Made by a program: the position numbers and the translations under genes
In this document: piece by piece, positions 51,156-61,181 of the stretch
Numbering within the stretch: position 1 is the stretch's first letter
How the letters are laid out: the number at the start of each line of letters is the position of its first letter
Notes under the pieces: generated by a model
What the model was told of the DNA's origin: nothing
Database searches by the model: none
Seen by the model: only the letters and a program-made list of their open reading frames with translations
Source of the DNA: an uncultured Aquimarina sp.
GTDB lineage: Bacteria; Bacteroidota; Bacteroidia; Flavobacteriales; Flavobacteriaceae
DNA length: 64,000 nt
Direction: 5' to 3'
Assembly: GCA_947496705.1 (NCBI GenBank)
Contig: CANMDW010000014.1
Location: 62,001-126,000, forward strand

Positions 51156-52943
51156 TTATCGTGTAAAAGTAATCAACTTTCTGCGATATGAAGTAAGAAG
51201 TTTTGATTTTGAAATGAAGCCAAAATATTTTCCATTCTTAATTACCGGAAGGTTCCAAACACCTGTATCCTGAAATTTTTTCATGACCGTTTTTGCATTA
51301 TCCTTCTCATAGACAATTACAGTAGAAGATTTGGTCATAAGTGTGTCGACTCTTATTTTATGATAAAGCGTAATGTCGAACATAATATCTCTGATATCAT
51401 CCAGGGCAACCATGCCGATCAAATGATCATCTTCGTCTGTAACCGGAAACAGATTTCTGTTGGATTTTGCAACTGCTTCACTAAGTAATTGCTTAAGCGT
51501 ATAATTTGGTTTAACAGCTACAAAATTGGTCTCGATGCAATCCTCCAGATTCATTAAGGTAAGTACGGTTTGATCTTTGTCGTGAGTAAGCAGATGTCCT
51601 TGTTCTGCAAGTTCTCGTGTATATATGTTGTGTTCGATCCTGTTTTTAGAAATAATAAAGGATATCGAGGTGGTGATCATGAGGGGAACAAACAACTCAT
51701 AACTACTGGTGATCTCGGCAATCAGGAATATAGAAGTAAGTGGTGCATGTAGTACTCCGGCAATAAGCCCGGCCATTCCTAATAAGGTAAAATTAGCTTC
51801 AGAAACGTGAAGACCTATACCCAGATTATTGATCACTTTGGATACTACATTGCCCAAAGCACTGCCCATAACCATAGTGGGGATAAATATTCCGCCAGAA
51901 CCCCCGGCGGCAAATGTAGCAGTCATGGCTACTGCTTTAAAAATAGTGATACCGGTTAATAATGCAATCACGATCCAGATATTTCCGGTCATCTCGTCAA
52001 AAGGTGTTTTTCCTATGGCAGTGAGATGGTCTCCGTGCAGTAAGTCATTAATAAAACCAAGACCTTCACCATATAGCGGAGGAATAAAATACAACATAAT
52101 ACCGATAGCGAGGCCTCCTATGAGTAGTTTATATATTTTTTTAGGGAAACGATCAAAGAAATGCAGGATCCCAAAATACATTTTGGTAAAATAGATAGAG
52201 GCAATGGCGGTACCCACACCCAATATGATATAAAAAGGCGTATCATAAATATCAAATTTTTCTAAGACATCAAACCTGAACAATACTTCGTCTCCCAAAA
52301 AGAAGTATGAGGTGATTATCGAAGATACCGAAGCAAAAAGTAAAGGCAATAGCGAGGTAAGTGTGAGATCTAAACTAAATACTTCTACGGCAAAAACCAA
52401 TCCGGCCAACGGAGATTTAAATACGGCAGATATAGCACCGGCTGCTGCACAACCGATTAATAAGAATCGGGTCTTGGTGTTGAGCTTAAACAGTGTACTT
52501 ATATCAGAACTTAAGGTAGAACCCGATCCTATTGCGGGCCCTAATAACCCTACAGAACCACCAAAGCCTACTGTTATGGGTGCCAGGATGAGTGGTAAGT
52601 AACCGTTAATTCGTTTGATAACCCCATTCTGTTTGGAAAGCGAGTATAAGATTAAAGGTATGGCAGACCTCACTTCTTTTTTGATAATGTATTTTGTAAA
52701 TACATACACGATAAGCAGACCGATTACCGGAATTATAAAATAAAAAGAAGTTTGCCAGGAGATGATATCACTTTCAAGAACAACCTGGATCAGGTGCGTG
52801 ATATTTTTTAGTAAAAGCGACACCAAACCTGCTGTAAATCCAACAAGAATACTAAGTATTAACACAAAGTTCTTGTCAGAGATATGGCGGTAGCGCCATT
52901 TTAGAATTTTTAATAATACAGACTTTTTTGAGGGGCTCGCCAT
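51156..52943 (-). CDS. ClC-family chloride channel/transporter with C-terminal CBS domains
   Basis: The 595-residue protein has about ten to twelve ClC membrane helices and a C-terminal CBS pair at about 455-590 (NRNLFPVTDEDDHLIGMVALDDI, GVWNLPVIKNGKYFGFISK). ClC landmarks are VRSAIPLIL near residue 92, GSVGLLGPAIGSG near 130, FKSPLAGLVFAVEVF near 180, and GGSGGIFIPTMVMG. The gating glutamate of CLC-ec1 (GREGP, Glu148) is replaced by Leu134 in GLLGP, and the proton glutamate Glu203 by Val188, so it is more likely a passive or uncoupled channel than a Cl-/H+ exchanger. It is followed by a small membrane protein gene. Confidence 0.92.
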   Translation of the reverse strand: MASPSKKSVLLKILKWRYRHISDKNFVLILSILVGFTAGLVSLLLKNITHLIQVVLESDIISWQTSFYFIIPVIGLLIVYVFTKYIIKKEVRSAIPLILYSLSKQNGVIKRINGYLPLILAPITVGFGGSVGLLGPAIGSGSTLSSDISTLFKLNTKTRFLLIGCAAAGAISAVFKSPLAGLVFAVEVFSLDLTLTSLLPLLFASVSSIITSYFFLGDEVLFRFDVLEKFDIYDTPFYIILGVGTAIASIYFTKMYFGILHFFDRFPKKIYKLLIGGLAIGIMLYFIPPLYGEGLGFINDLLHGDHLTAIGKTPFDEMTGNIWIVIALLTGITIFKAVAMTATFAAGGSGGIFIPTMVMGSALGNVVSKVINNLGIGLHVSEANFTLLGMAGLIAGVLHAPLTSIFLIAEITSSYELFVPLMITTSISFIISKNRIEHNIYTRELAEQGHLLTHDKDQTVLTLMNLEDCIETNFVAVKPNYTLKQLLSEAVAKSNRNLFPVTDEDDHLIGMVALDDIRDIMFDITLYHKIRVDTLMTKSSTVIVYEKDNAKTVMKKFQDTGVWNLPVIKNGKYFGFISKSKLLTSYRRKLITFTR

Positions 52944-52971
52944 CTATGATCACATCTTATAGGATTAAAGG

Positions 52972-52999
52972 TACTAAAAATCCCGCTAGTGGCGGGATT
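52972..52999 (-). terminator. Intrinsic terminator of aspS
   Basis: The stem aatcccgc/gcgggatt with a 5-base loop is followed on the minus strand by a T-run. It lies between the aspS stop and the ClC gene start. Confidence 0.75.
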
Positions 53000-53006
53000 G
53001 ATATAG

Positions 53007-54755
53007 CTACAAATCAAGTTTGATATGTAATTCTTTAAGTTGCCCGGCATCTATATTTGCCGGGGCATCGATCATTACATCCCGGCCACTGTTATTTTTT
53101 GGAAAGGCAATAAAATCCCGGATCGTTTCCTGTCCGCCAAGAATAGCGACCAATCTATCAAATCCAAATGCAATTCCACCATGAGGCGGGGCGCCATATT
53201 GAAAAGCATCCATCAAAAAACCAAATTGAGCTTTGGCCTCTTCGGGAGTGAATCCCAGATGATCAAACATCAGCGCTTGCGTTGCTTTATCATGAATACG
53301 AATAGAACCACCGCCAATTTCATTTCCGTTTAAAACCAGGTCATAGGCATTGGCACGCACATCTCCGGGTTGAGTATCTAATAAAGGAATATCTTCTGGC
53401 TTGGGAGACGTAAAAGGGTGGTGCATGGCATGGTAGCGGGCTGTTTCTTCGTCCCATTCCAGTAAAGGGAAATCTACCACCCATAGTGCGGCAAATTCTT
53501 CGGGGTTTCTTAACCCGAGGCGTTCGGCCAATTCCATACGCAAGGCGCTTAATTGTGGCCTTACTTTATGAATGTCTCCCGAAAGCACACAGATCAGGTC
53601 TCCTGGCTTTGCATCGGTAATTTGGGCCCATTGTGCCAGATCCTTCTGGTCATAGAACTTATCGACCGAAGATTTATACGTTCCATCTTCATTACATTTT
53701 ACATACACCATTCCTAGTGCCCCTACCTGTGGGCGTTTTACCCAATCGATAAGCTTATCTATTTCTTTTCGGGTATAGGCTGCACCACCAGGAACAGCGA
53801 TACCTACCACTAATTCAGCACTGTTAAAAACGTTGAAATCTTTATGCCGGGCAACTTCGTTGAGTTCCCCAAATTTCATCCCGAAACGAATATCGGGTTT
53901 ATCATTACCATAGGTGCGCATGGCCTCATCATAAGTCATTCTTGGGAAATCGCCAATTGCTACGCCTTTAATTTCTTTAAGCAAATGGCGGGTAAGACCT
54001 TCAAATATAGTTAAGATGTCTTCCTGTTCTACAAAAGCCATTTCGCAATCTATTTGCGTAAATTCGGGTTGTCTGTCGGCCCTTAGGTCTTCATCTCTAA
54101 AACACTTTACAATCTGGAAATACTTATCCATACCACCCACCATGAGTAACTGTTTAAAGGTTTGCGGTGATTGCGGCAATGCATAAAATTGTCCTTCATT
54201 CATTCGGGAAGGGACTACAAAATCACGAGCTCCTTCGGGTGTTGATTTGATTAAGTACGGTGTTTCGACTTCAATAAATCCTTCCTGAGACAGATAATTA
54301 CGTACTTTCATAGCCACCTGATGGCGAAAAATCAAACTGTTCTTTACCGGATTACGCCGAATATCCAGGTACCGGTATTTCATACGTATATCTTCACCAC
54401 CATCGGTTTCATCTTCAATAGTAAAAGGAGGCACCAGGGCTTCATTCAATATGGTTACTTCATTCACCAGGATTTCAATGTCGCCGGTAGGCATGTTTTT
54501 GTTTTTAGATTCGCGCTCGATCACTGTACCTTTTACCTGGATCACGAATTCTCTTCCCAGGGTTTTAGCCTTTTCTACAACCGATGCAGCTGTGCGCTCT
54601 TCGTCAAATATCAATTGGGTGATCCCATACCGATCCCTCAGGTCCACCCAGATCATAAACCCTTTATCTCTGGTTTTTTGAACCCATCCCGCCAGGGTAA
54701 CTTCTGTATTAATGTCTGAGGCGCGCAATTTGCCACAAGAATGACTTCTGTACAT
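53007..54755 (-). CDS. aspS: Aspartyl-tRNA synthetase
   Basis: The 582-residue enzyme has the bacterial AspRS layout: an N-terminal OB anticodon-binding domain (LAGWVQKTRDKGFMIWVDLRD), the class II catalytic core with motif 2 (FRDEDLRADRQPEFTQIDCEM), a GAD insertion domain (about 300-410), and motif 3 (GGIAFGFDRLVAILGG). It charges tRNA-Asp with aspartate. Whether it also charges tRNA-Asn cannot be told without genome context. It is followed by its own terminator. Confidence 0.97.
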   Translation of the reverse strand: MYRSHSCGKLRASDINTEVTLAGWVQKTRDKGFMIWVDLRDRYGITQLIFDEERTAASVVEKAKTLGREFVIQVKGTVIERESKNKNMPTGDIEILVNEVTILNEALVPPFTIEDETDGGEDIRMKYRYLDIRRNPVKNSLIFRHQVAMKVRNYLSQEGFIEVETPYLIKSTPEGARDFVVPSRMNEGQFYALPQSPQTFKQLLMVGGMDKYFQIVKCFRDEDLRADRQPEFTQIDCEMAFVEQEDILTIFEGLTRHLLKEIKGVAIGDFPRMTYDEAMRTYGNDKPDIRFGMKFGELNEVARHKDFNVFNSAELVVGIAVPGGAAYTRKEIDKLIDWVKRPQVGALGMVYVKCNEDGTYKSSVDKFYDQKDLAQWAQITDAKPGDLICVLSGDIHKVRPQLSALRMELAERLGLRNPEEFAALWVVDFPLLEWDEETARYHAMHHPFTSPKPEDIPLLDTQPGDVRANAYDLVLNGNEIGGGSIRIHDKATQALMFDHLGFTPEEAKAQFGFLMDAFQYGAPPHGGIAFGFDRLVAILGGQETIRDFIAFPKNNSGRDVMIDAPANIDAGQLKELHIKLDL

Positions 54756-55067
54756 TTCTCTATATTTTGTTAAAATCAGTAATTCTATACCACCACATAA
54801 ACAGTTTCGGGTGAGGTATAAGGCTGCAAAAATAAGAAGATTTGTGGATTAGTCGATAGTCGATAGTTGATAGTTTTTAGAAACCTATCACTACCTATGC
54901 TTTGATTAAGAAGATATCATAAAATAATTGAAGTTTGGGATGCATTTTTTAGGTTTTATTGCATATTAAACAGTATAACAAGTGTTTTTCTGCGAACAAT
55001 TGTTAGTTTTAACATTGTGTTATGAGAATCTTTTAATAGATTTAACCAAACATTTAAACAAATCATT
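54756..55067. other. Divergent gap between aspS and second SusC
   Basis: No gene or RNA is recognised. The minus-strand octamer TATTTTTG at 54827-54834 fits a -7 box for aspS. A small direct repeat, agtcgatag/agttgatag, occurs near 54852-54870. No convincing promoter for the SusC gene is visible. Confidence 0.3.
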
Positions 55068-58000
55068 ATGAAAAAACAAACTCATTTTAGCAAAATGAAG
55101 ATTTTGCTATTATTAATTTTTGTTCCAGCAGTATTGCTGGCTCAGGAGACCATTACGGGAAAAGTGGTCGTCGGGGATACCGGAGAAGGGGCTCCTTTTA
55201 TGAATATAGTAGAGGAAGGAACAAGCAATGGAACCTCTAGTGACATTGATGGTAATTTTAGTATTACAGTAAGCAAACTACCCGTAAATCTTATTGTATC
55301 TGCATTGGGATTTGCAGACAAAACGGTGTCTGTGGCCACTGCCGGAGCTATTACAATCCAGGTAAGTGAATCTTCAGAAGCACTTGAGGAAGTAGTTGTT
55401 ACAGGTCTGGCGACTTCTGTAAAGCGAAGTAATGCTGCCAATGCCGTTGCCTCGATTTCTTCAGAAGATCTCACGGGCTTAACACCACCGCAAACACTGG
55501 ATGGAGCTTTGGCGGGAAAATTTACAGGGGCTTTGATCACAAAGAATTCCGGAGCTCCGGGGGGAGGAATATCTGTTAAGTTAAGAGGGGTAACTTCGGT
55601 TAACGGAAATTCTCAACCTCTTTATATTGTTGATGGAGTGTATGTAAATAATAACAGTATCTCGGGAGAAGGTTTAAACTCTGTATCTGGGGCTGCAACC
55701 GGAGGAAATGCTTCCAATCAGGATAATCCTTCAAATAGGATTGCCGACATAAATCCAGATGATATTGAAAGTGTTGAAGTGCTAAAAGGAGCATCTGCAG
55801 CAGCAATTTATGGTGCCAGGGCAGCAGCAGGGGTAATCATTATAACTACCAAGAGAGGAAAAAAAGGTAAAACCAAGGTTTCTTTTTCTCAGGATATTGG
55901 TATTAATACTATTATTAATTTTAGGGGGCAAAGAAATTATACCGAACAAAGAGTATTTGATTTCTTTTTTACCCCCGATCCAAGTGATCCGGTAGCCGAA
56001 CAAAAGTCCAGAGATGCCGCCAATGCACAGGTAGCACTTTTTACTACTGCCAGAGATTCAGGAAGGCTTATTGATTATGAAGAGGAAATTTTTGGAGAAG
56101 AAGGATTTATCTCAAATACAAGTGTCAATGTTTCAGGAGGATCAGAGAACACACAATATTATGCAGCTTTTTCTAATAACGAAGAAGATGGAATAGTAAA
56201 AAATACAGGCTATGACAGAAAATCAATACGGCTCAATATAAATCATAGTTTTCTGGATGATAAAGCAAAACTTTCACTGTCTAGTAACTATATAGATTCT
56301 AAGTCTGACAGAGGTTTTTTTAACAATGATAATACGGGTACAACAATTGGAGTTGCTTTAACTTCTACATTGCCGTGGGCCGATTTATTTCCTGATAATC
56401 TGGGAGTATATCCTGATAATCCATATGGAGCTTCTAATCCGCTTCAGACAAGAGACCAGGTGACCAATAGAGAAGATGTTAATAGATTTATAGTCGGGGG
56501 TACTCTGGATGTAAAACTGTATGAAGCTGAAAAGTCAAATTTAAAATTGGCTTTGGCCGCCGGAGTAGATTATTACCAATTGGTTACGACGGCTATTTTT
56601 CCAAAAATATTACAATTTCAAAAACCGTCAAACGGGGGATTAAATGGAGTGTCGGCTCTTGGTACTACAGAGAACAAAGATGCTAACTATTCAGCGTTTT
56701 TAGTGCATAATTATACGACGGATAATGAGCTTAATTTTAGGACCCAGGCAGGACTTACCAAGCAAACCTTTTCCAGAAATACCGTAGGTAATACAGCAAC
56801 AAACCTTATTGCATTCGAAACAAATCTTGATCAGGGAGCAAATATTAGTGTATCTCAATTTAAACAAGAACAAGAGGATTTTGGCTTTTTTGTACAAGAA
56901 GAACTAAATTATCAGGATAAAATTATTGCTACTGTAGGGGTAAGAGGGGATAAGTCTAGTAATAATGGAGATGCCAATGAATTATTCTATTACCCTAAAG
57001 CTTCTGCAGCGGTAAATTTGCATAATTTTGACTTTTGGAAAGTAGGACCGATAAATCAATTTAAGATGAGAGCAGCCTATGGTGAAGCCGGAAATTTTGC
57101 TCCAAATGGAGCCTTATTTACCACTTATACCAGCTCACTAATTGATGGTATAGCAGGGATTGTAGTTCCTGTATTTCCACTGGCACTTGGAGATCCTGAT
57201 ATTTCTCCGGAGCGACAAAAAGAATTGGAAGTAGGTATTGATGCGAGCTTTTTAGATAGCAGGGTTAATTTAGAATTTTCTTATTATAATAAAACGGTAG
57301 ATGATCTGATCCTGCAGGCAAATATAGAGCCTTCTACAGGATTCACTACAGAGTTTTCTAACGCAGGGGATTTGGAAAACAGAGGAATAGAGATCGGATT
57401 AAATGCAGACGTATTTCAAAATGATAATTTTGAATGGAATACAGGTGTGTTATTCTTTACCAATACATCTGAAGTTACAAGATTGGACGTTGACCCTTTT
57501 AATTTAGGAGGTTTTGGAACCGGTTTGGGGACCTTTAGAATAGAAGAAGGAAAAAGTGTGACCCAAATAGTAGGTAATGATATCAACGGAAACTTAGTGG
57601 TTTTGGGAGATGCAGAACCCGATTTTCAGATGACATTTACCAATAATTTGAGATATAAAGATTTTACGTTATCCTTCTTATGGCATTGGAAACAAGGTGG
57701 GGACAATGTGAATCTAACAAATTTATTAACTGATTTTGGAGGAACCAGCGCCGACTTTGATGATATTGATGAAGATCCTGCCGGAGTAACGCCAAATGGC
57801 GCTTTTAGAGTAGGGGCTTTTCGTGCTGGTAATGCTACCCCATTTGTTGAAGATGCTTCCTACTTAAGGTTAAGAGAGATAGGGTTATATTATACATTAC
57901 CTACCAAATTCCTTGATCAGGTTTTTAAAGGACATATCTCTAATTTTAAGGTAGGTTTTTCAGGAAATAATCTGGTTAATATATTTGACTATAATAGCTA

Positions 58001-58109
58001 TGACCCTGAAGTTTCTAATTTTGGATCCAATGGTTTGTCAACAGGAGTTGAAGTAACACCATTTCCTTCATCAAAACGTTATTTATTTCATATAGCAGTT
58101 GACTTTTAA
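55068..58109 (+). CDS. SusC/RagA-family TonB-dependent transporter 2
   Basis: The 1013-residue protein has a signal peptide (ILLLLIFVPAVLLAQ), a carboxypeptidase-like regulatory domain at about 25-105 (ITGKVVVGDTGEGAPFMNIV), a TonB-box-like EEVVVTGLATSV, a plug domain and a barrel. The SusC signature KGASAAAIYGARAAAGVIIIT is in the plug. It partners the SusD-like gene downstream. No glycoside hydrolase, protease or regulator flanks the pair, so the nutrient cannot be inferred. Carbohydrate, peptide and other ligands are all possible for SusCD pairs of this type. Confidence 0.95.
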   Translation: MKKQTHFSKMKILLLLIFVPAVLLAQETITGKVVVGDTGEGAPFMNIVEEGTSNGTSSDIDGNFSITVSKLPVNLIVSALGFADKTVSVATAGAITIQVSESSEALEEVVVTGLATSVKRSNAANAVASISSEDLTGLTPPQTLDGALAGKFTGALITKNSGAPGGGISVKLRGVTSVNGNSQPLYIVDGVYVNNNSISGEGLNSVSGAATGGNASNQDNPSNRIADINPDDIESVEVLKGASAAAIYGARAAAGVIIITTKRGKKGKTKVSFSQDIGINTIINFRGQRNYTEQRVFDFFFTPDPSDPVAEQKSRDAANAQVALFTTARDSGRLIDYEEEIFGEEGFISNTSVNVSGGSENTQYYAAFSNNEEDGIVKNTGYDRKSIRLNINHSFLDDKAKLSLSSNYIDSKSDRGFFNNDNTGTTIGVALTSTLPWADLFPDNLGVYPDNPYGASNPLQTRDQVTNREDVNRFIVGGTLDVKLYEAEKSNLKLALAAGVDYYQLVTTAIFPKILQFQKPSNGGLNGVSALGTTENKDANYSAFLVHNYTTDNELNFRTQAGLTKQTFSRNTVGNTATNLIAFETNLDQGANISVSQFKQEQEDFGFFVQEELNYQDKIIATVGVRGDKSSNNGDANELFYYPKASAAVNLHNFDFWKVGPINQFKMRAAYGEAGNFAPNGALFTTYTSSLIDGIAGIVVPVFPLALGDPDISPERQKELEVGIDASFLDSRVNLEFSYYNKTVDDLILQANIEPSTGFTTEFSNAGDLENRGIEIGLNADVFQNDNFEWNTGVLFFTNTSEVTRLDVDPFNLGGFGTGLGTFRIEEGKSVTQIVGNDINGNLVVLGDAEPDFQMTFTNNLRYKDFTLSFLWHWKQGGDNVNLTNLLTDFGGTSADFDDIDEDPAGVTPNGAFRVGAFRAGNATPFVEDASYLRLREIGLYYTLPTKFLDQVFKGHISNFKVGFSGNNLVNIFDYNSYDPEVSNFGSNGLSTGVEVTPFPSSKRYLFHIAVDF

Positions 58110-58125
58110 TAAAAAACATAAGACA

Positions 58126-59517
58126 ATGAAAATAATAAAGATATTTATAATAACTATACTGTCTTCGGTGGTTGTATTATCATGCGATATTGAAGATGGA
58201 CGAGATTTAAATGGCCCGAGTACAGACTCTATATCAAGCGATCTGTCTAGAGGAGAATTACAGGAAGCTGTAGCAGGTATATTGGCCGATATGAGAGGAC
58301 GTTTAGGAACTCAAGTCGATGCTCAATCTGTAGCAGGTAGAGAATATTGGAGGTTTCAAAGTTCTGATCCGAGATGGACCGCAGATTTGCTTTCAGGAAC
58401 ATTAGATGATAATGCATTTTATACCACCGCTCCATATTCTTCAAGATATGCTACCGTTAAAGATATTAACCTGATGTTAGAAGGGTTAATAAATACGACC
58501 GAAACCTTCTCTGATGAAGAAAAAGCCGGAATACGGGGATTTGCTAATACTATAAAAGCTCATGAATTACTTATGGTACTCAACCAGCAGTATCAGAATG
58601 GAATACGAGTAGATGTAGCCGATATTGATAATTTAGGGCCTTTCTTAAATTATGATGATTCGCTCACAGCGATTTTTAATTTGTTAACCGATGCAGTTGC
58701 AGATTTATCAATCGCAGGAGAAGCGTTTGCATTCAGCCTGCCTTCTGGTTTTGATAATATAGAAGGTGCTTCGGGGATACCAGATGATCCTGAAAACGAT
58801 GTGGTATCACCTGCTGATTTTATAACGTTTAACAATGCCCTTGCTGCAAGAGTTGAAATATATCGTAAAAAATATGATTCGGCAGAAACGCTGCTTCAAA
58901 ATTCTTTTATGGATATGAGTGCAGGGGCAGATTTATCAAAAGGGGTTTATCTTACATTTTCTCTTGGGGGAGCAGATATTGCCAACCCGCTGTTTTTTGC
59001 TAAAAATTCTAGTGGAGGAAATGCAAGAATAGCACATCCTTCTTTTATTACTGAAGCAGAAGCTGGAGATACCAGGCTGGGCAAAGTAGTTTTTAGAGAA
59101 GCCGAAAATTCTTCGGGGGTTATAGCGCCAAATCCATTAACACAGTCTAATTTGACAGGAGCCTATGATGTTTTTATCTATGGCAGTAATGTGGCACCAG
59201 TGGGAATTATCAGAAATGAAGAACTAATTCTTTTATATGCAGAGGCCAATCATATATCAAGCCCGACAGATGCAGTAGAAGCAATTGATATAATAAGGCT
59301 TGCAGCAGGATTACCGGCATATAGCGGAGGAACTACCCAGACAGAATTGGTTACCGAAATCTTAAAACAGAGAAGATACTCGTTATATGCTGAAGGAGGT
59401 CATCGATGGATAGATTTAAGAAGGTTTGGAAGACTGGATGAATTACCATTGGATAGAACAGGTGATGGTACTTTTGAGCAGTTTCCAACACCGGCAAATG
59501 AAAACAGGACCAATTAA
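58126..59517 (+). CDS. SusD/RagB-family lipoprotein 2
   Basis: The 463-residue protein (start at the ATG at 58126, giving the signal KIFIITILSSVVVLSC) has Cys20 followed by DIEDGRD. The SusD pattern is visible in IKAHELLMVLNQQYQNGIRVD, ALAARVEIYRKKYDSAETLL, the C-terminal EELILLYAEANHI, and EILKQRRYSLYAEGGHRWIDLRRFG. It is shorter than the mannan SusD (574) and belongs to a different subgroup. It works with SusC 2, 17 bp upstream. The ligand is unknown. Confidence 0.93.
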   Translation: MKIIKIFIITILSSVVVLSCDIEDGRDLNGPSTDSISSDLSRGELQEAVAGILADMRGRLGTQVDAQSVAGREYWRFQSSDPRWTADLLSGTLDDNAFYTTAPYSSRYATVKDINLMLEGLINTTETFSDEEKAGIRGFANTIKAHELLMVLNQQYQNGIRVDVADIDNLGPFLNYDDSLTAIFNLLTDAVADLSIAGEAFAFSLPSGFDNIEGASGIPDDPENDVVSPADFITFNNALAARVEIYRKKYDSAETLLQNSFMDMSAGADLSKGVYLTFSLGGADIANPLFFAKNSSGGNARIAHPSFITEAEAGDTRLGKVVFREAENSSGVIAPNPLTQSNLTGAYDVFIYGSNVAPVGIIRNEELILLYAEANHISSPTDAVEAIDIIRLAAGLPAYSGGTTQTELVTEILKQRRYSLYAEGGHRWIDLRRFGRLDELPLDRTGDGTFEQFPTPANENRTN

Positions 59518-59533
59518 TACAACTGAATCACTT

Positions 59534-59567
59534 AAAAAACGCCTCCGGTTTTCGGGGGCGTTTTTTG
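59534..59567 (+). terminator. Terminator after second SusCD pair
   Basis: The stem aaaaaacgcctccg/cgggggcgtttttt, with a 5-base loop and one G-U pair, is followed by T residues. It closes the SusC2-SusD2 operon and may also serve the converging gene at 59590. Confidence 0.85.
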
Positions 59568-59589
59568 GTAGTGGCAGATTTTGGGATCA

Positions 59590-60372
59590 TTATGCTCCCT
59601 GATCAGGATCAAAGTCATCATCCAATTCCTGGCCTTCATCTGTATTACCACCCAGGCGGCGCTCTACTGCAGTATTGTACTGAGTGGTTAGGATATTAAG
59701 CTGGCCAATATAGGTTTCAAATAACTCCATATTTCCACTTTTTTTGGCATTGATAAAGATCCAGATAAATAACTCTCTTAGTGCCGCAGTGGTTCTTTTG
59801 CGAATTTCAGGTAAATTAGGCACACTCTGTACTTGCTCTTGCTCTTTCAATCGGGCTTTAAATACCTTATCAAATGCTTTATGAGCTGTTTTCATCTCAA
59901 GATACCACTTGCGCAAGTGTAACCTATCGATCGCTTCTCCGATGGCCGGGTCGCCTTCATCGACCTCGTCGATGATCTCATCTGTAACACCTCCTTGCTG
60001 ATGATAGCCCATATCATAAATATCGGTACCGTGCTTGGTAATCATTTGGTAGATAAGTTTGCCTGCGTTGCGATCTTCTTCCTCATAAGCAAAATCGGCT
60101 ACAAGCTTTGCGCTGCGCTGAAATAGTTTTAGGCCATTATCGCGGTGGCGGTCCAGCATTGCCAGTTCCGGAGTAAGAATACTACCCCGGTTTTTTTTGT
60201 AGGCCTTCTTATAGTTTTCATATTCGTTATTCAGATGCTCCGAATGTTTGGTGAGCTCCATCGCTTCCAGGTCATGCTCGTTGCTCAAATCATTTACGGT
60301 TCTAACGAATTTAGAAAATTCGCCGTTTTTAAAACTGTCCAATAAAGGTGTAACTAATAATTCTCTTACCAT
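59590..60372 (-). CDS. Helical protein of unknown function, possibly DUF6261-like
   Basis: The 260-residue protein is predicted to be almost entirely alpha-helical and charged, with no signal peptide. It opens with VRELLVTPLLDSFKNGEFSKF. An acidic tail (DEGQELDDDFDPDQGA) ends it. The length and helical nature resemble the DUF6261 family seen in Bacteroidota, but the match is from memory of style only. The gene stands alone, converging with the SusCD operon. The upstream region is repeat-rich and no promoter was picked out. Confidence 0.55.
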   Translation of the reverse strand: MVRELLVTPLLDSFKNGEFSKFVRTVNDLSNEHDLEAMELTKHSEHLNNEYENYKKAYKKNRGSILTPELAMLDRHRDNGLKLFQRSAKLVADFAYEEEDRNAGKLIYQMITKHGTDIYDMGYHQQGGVTDEIIDEVDEGDPAIGEAIDRLHLRKWYLEMKTAHKAFDKVFKARLKEQEQVQSVPNLPEIRKRTTAALRELFIWIFINAKKSGNMELFETYIGQLNILTTQYNTAVERRLGGNTDEGQELDDDFDPDQGA

Positions 60373-60979
60373 GATTACTGTGATTTTATGGGTTAATTAA
60401 AAATATTTATTCGTATTATTTAGAATGATTCTAAGATTCTGGAAAACGTGCCGGAAAACCCGGGACAAAAAAAAGTAAGCTTTTTTTGCTGCCGGAAAAT
60501 CCGGGAACATATTCTGGACACTTTTTTTGCTGTCGTATTTTCAGTGAGTTCCAAAAATAATGCCAAACTTATCCCGGAAACCTGCTGATACTTTTAAGTG
60601 AATTTTATGTGCTGATGTAAAATCTGAGGGGTACCCTTGTTCTAAAAATGGTAATATTCTGATATCTTTTGAAAAAATATGTAAACGGCGATCTGTTTTC
60701 GGGTTTCCGTAACAACCGTATTCAACTATTCATTACTTCTGAAATGTACAAAACATCTTAAAACCTAAACCCATGATCTTTATTCCTAATTCCTTTTGGG
60801 TGGGTATTGATCTAAAGCAATCTGTACAAACACCAAAATATCCATTAAAGCACACAAATGCACTTTAATTTTTCTGCTTCAGGCTGAAAAACCCTTATTT
60901 TTTTGTTAAGGTTTTGACCTCCATACAAAATTCCAGTTACAAAAAATGAAACTGGGATCCATTATTTTTATAAAATGAC
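60373..60979. repeat. Gene-free stretch with a degenerate two-unit 41-bp duplication
   Basis: Two copies of gccggaaaaYccggga start at 60450 and 60491, 41 bp apart. Each is followed by an A- or T-rich part ending ctttttttgct, so they form a degenerate two-unit tandem repeat. No gene, tRNA or protein-like frame is seen in the remainder. The sequence differs from the 41-bp array at 16.8 kb. Confidence 0.5.
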
Positions 60980-61181
60980 ATGTATATCCGTAATTATACT
61001 AATAGTAATTTCATAATATAGAAAATTCAGTTACTCCCTTTAGGGCTGGGGTAAAAAACTGAATTTTTTGGTATTTTCTTTTGACCCCTCCCGATAGCTA
61101 TCGGGCCTAAAACCCGCCTGAATGACATAGTCGGGCAGCGGTGAAGAAAATATTCATACAGGTATAATTTCGGATCTACAT
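60979..61181. mobile_element. MITE-like element, copy B
   Basis: The ends atgtatatccgtaattatac (60980 onward) and the imperfect complement to 61181 match copy A's arms but have diverged. Bases 61003-61045 are identical to 35248-35290 in copy A. The direct repeat ataaaatga flanks it on both sides (60970-60978 and 61182-61190), a 9-bp target duplication. Unlike copy A, it contains the palindrome cccgatagctatcggg (61090-61105), suggesting a later insertion or a deletion in A. Confidence 0.85.
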
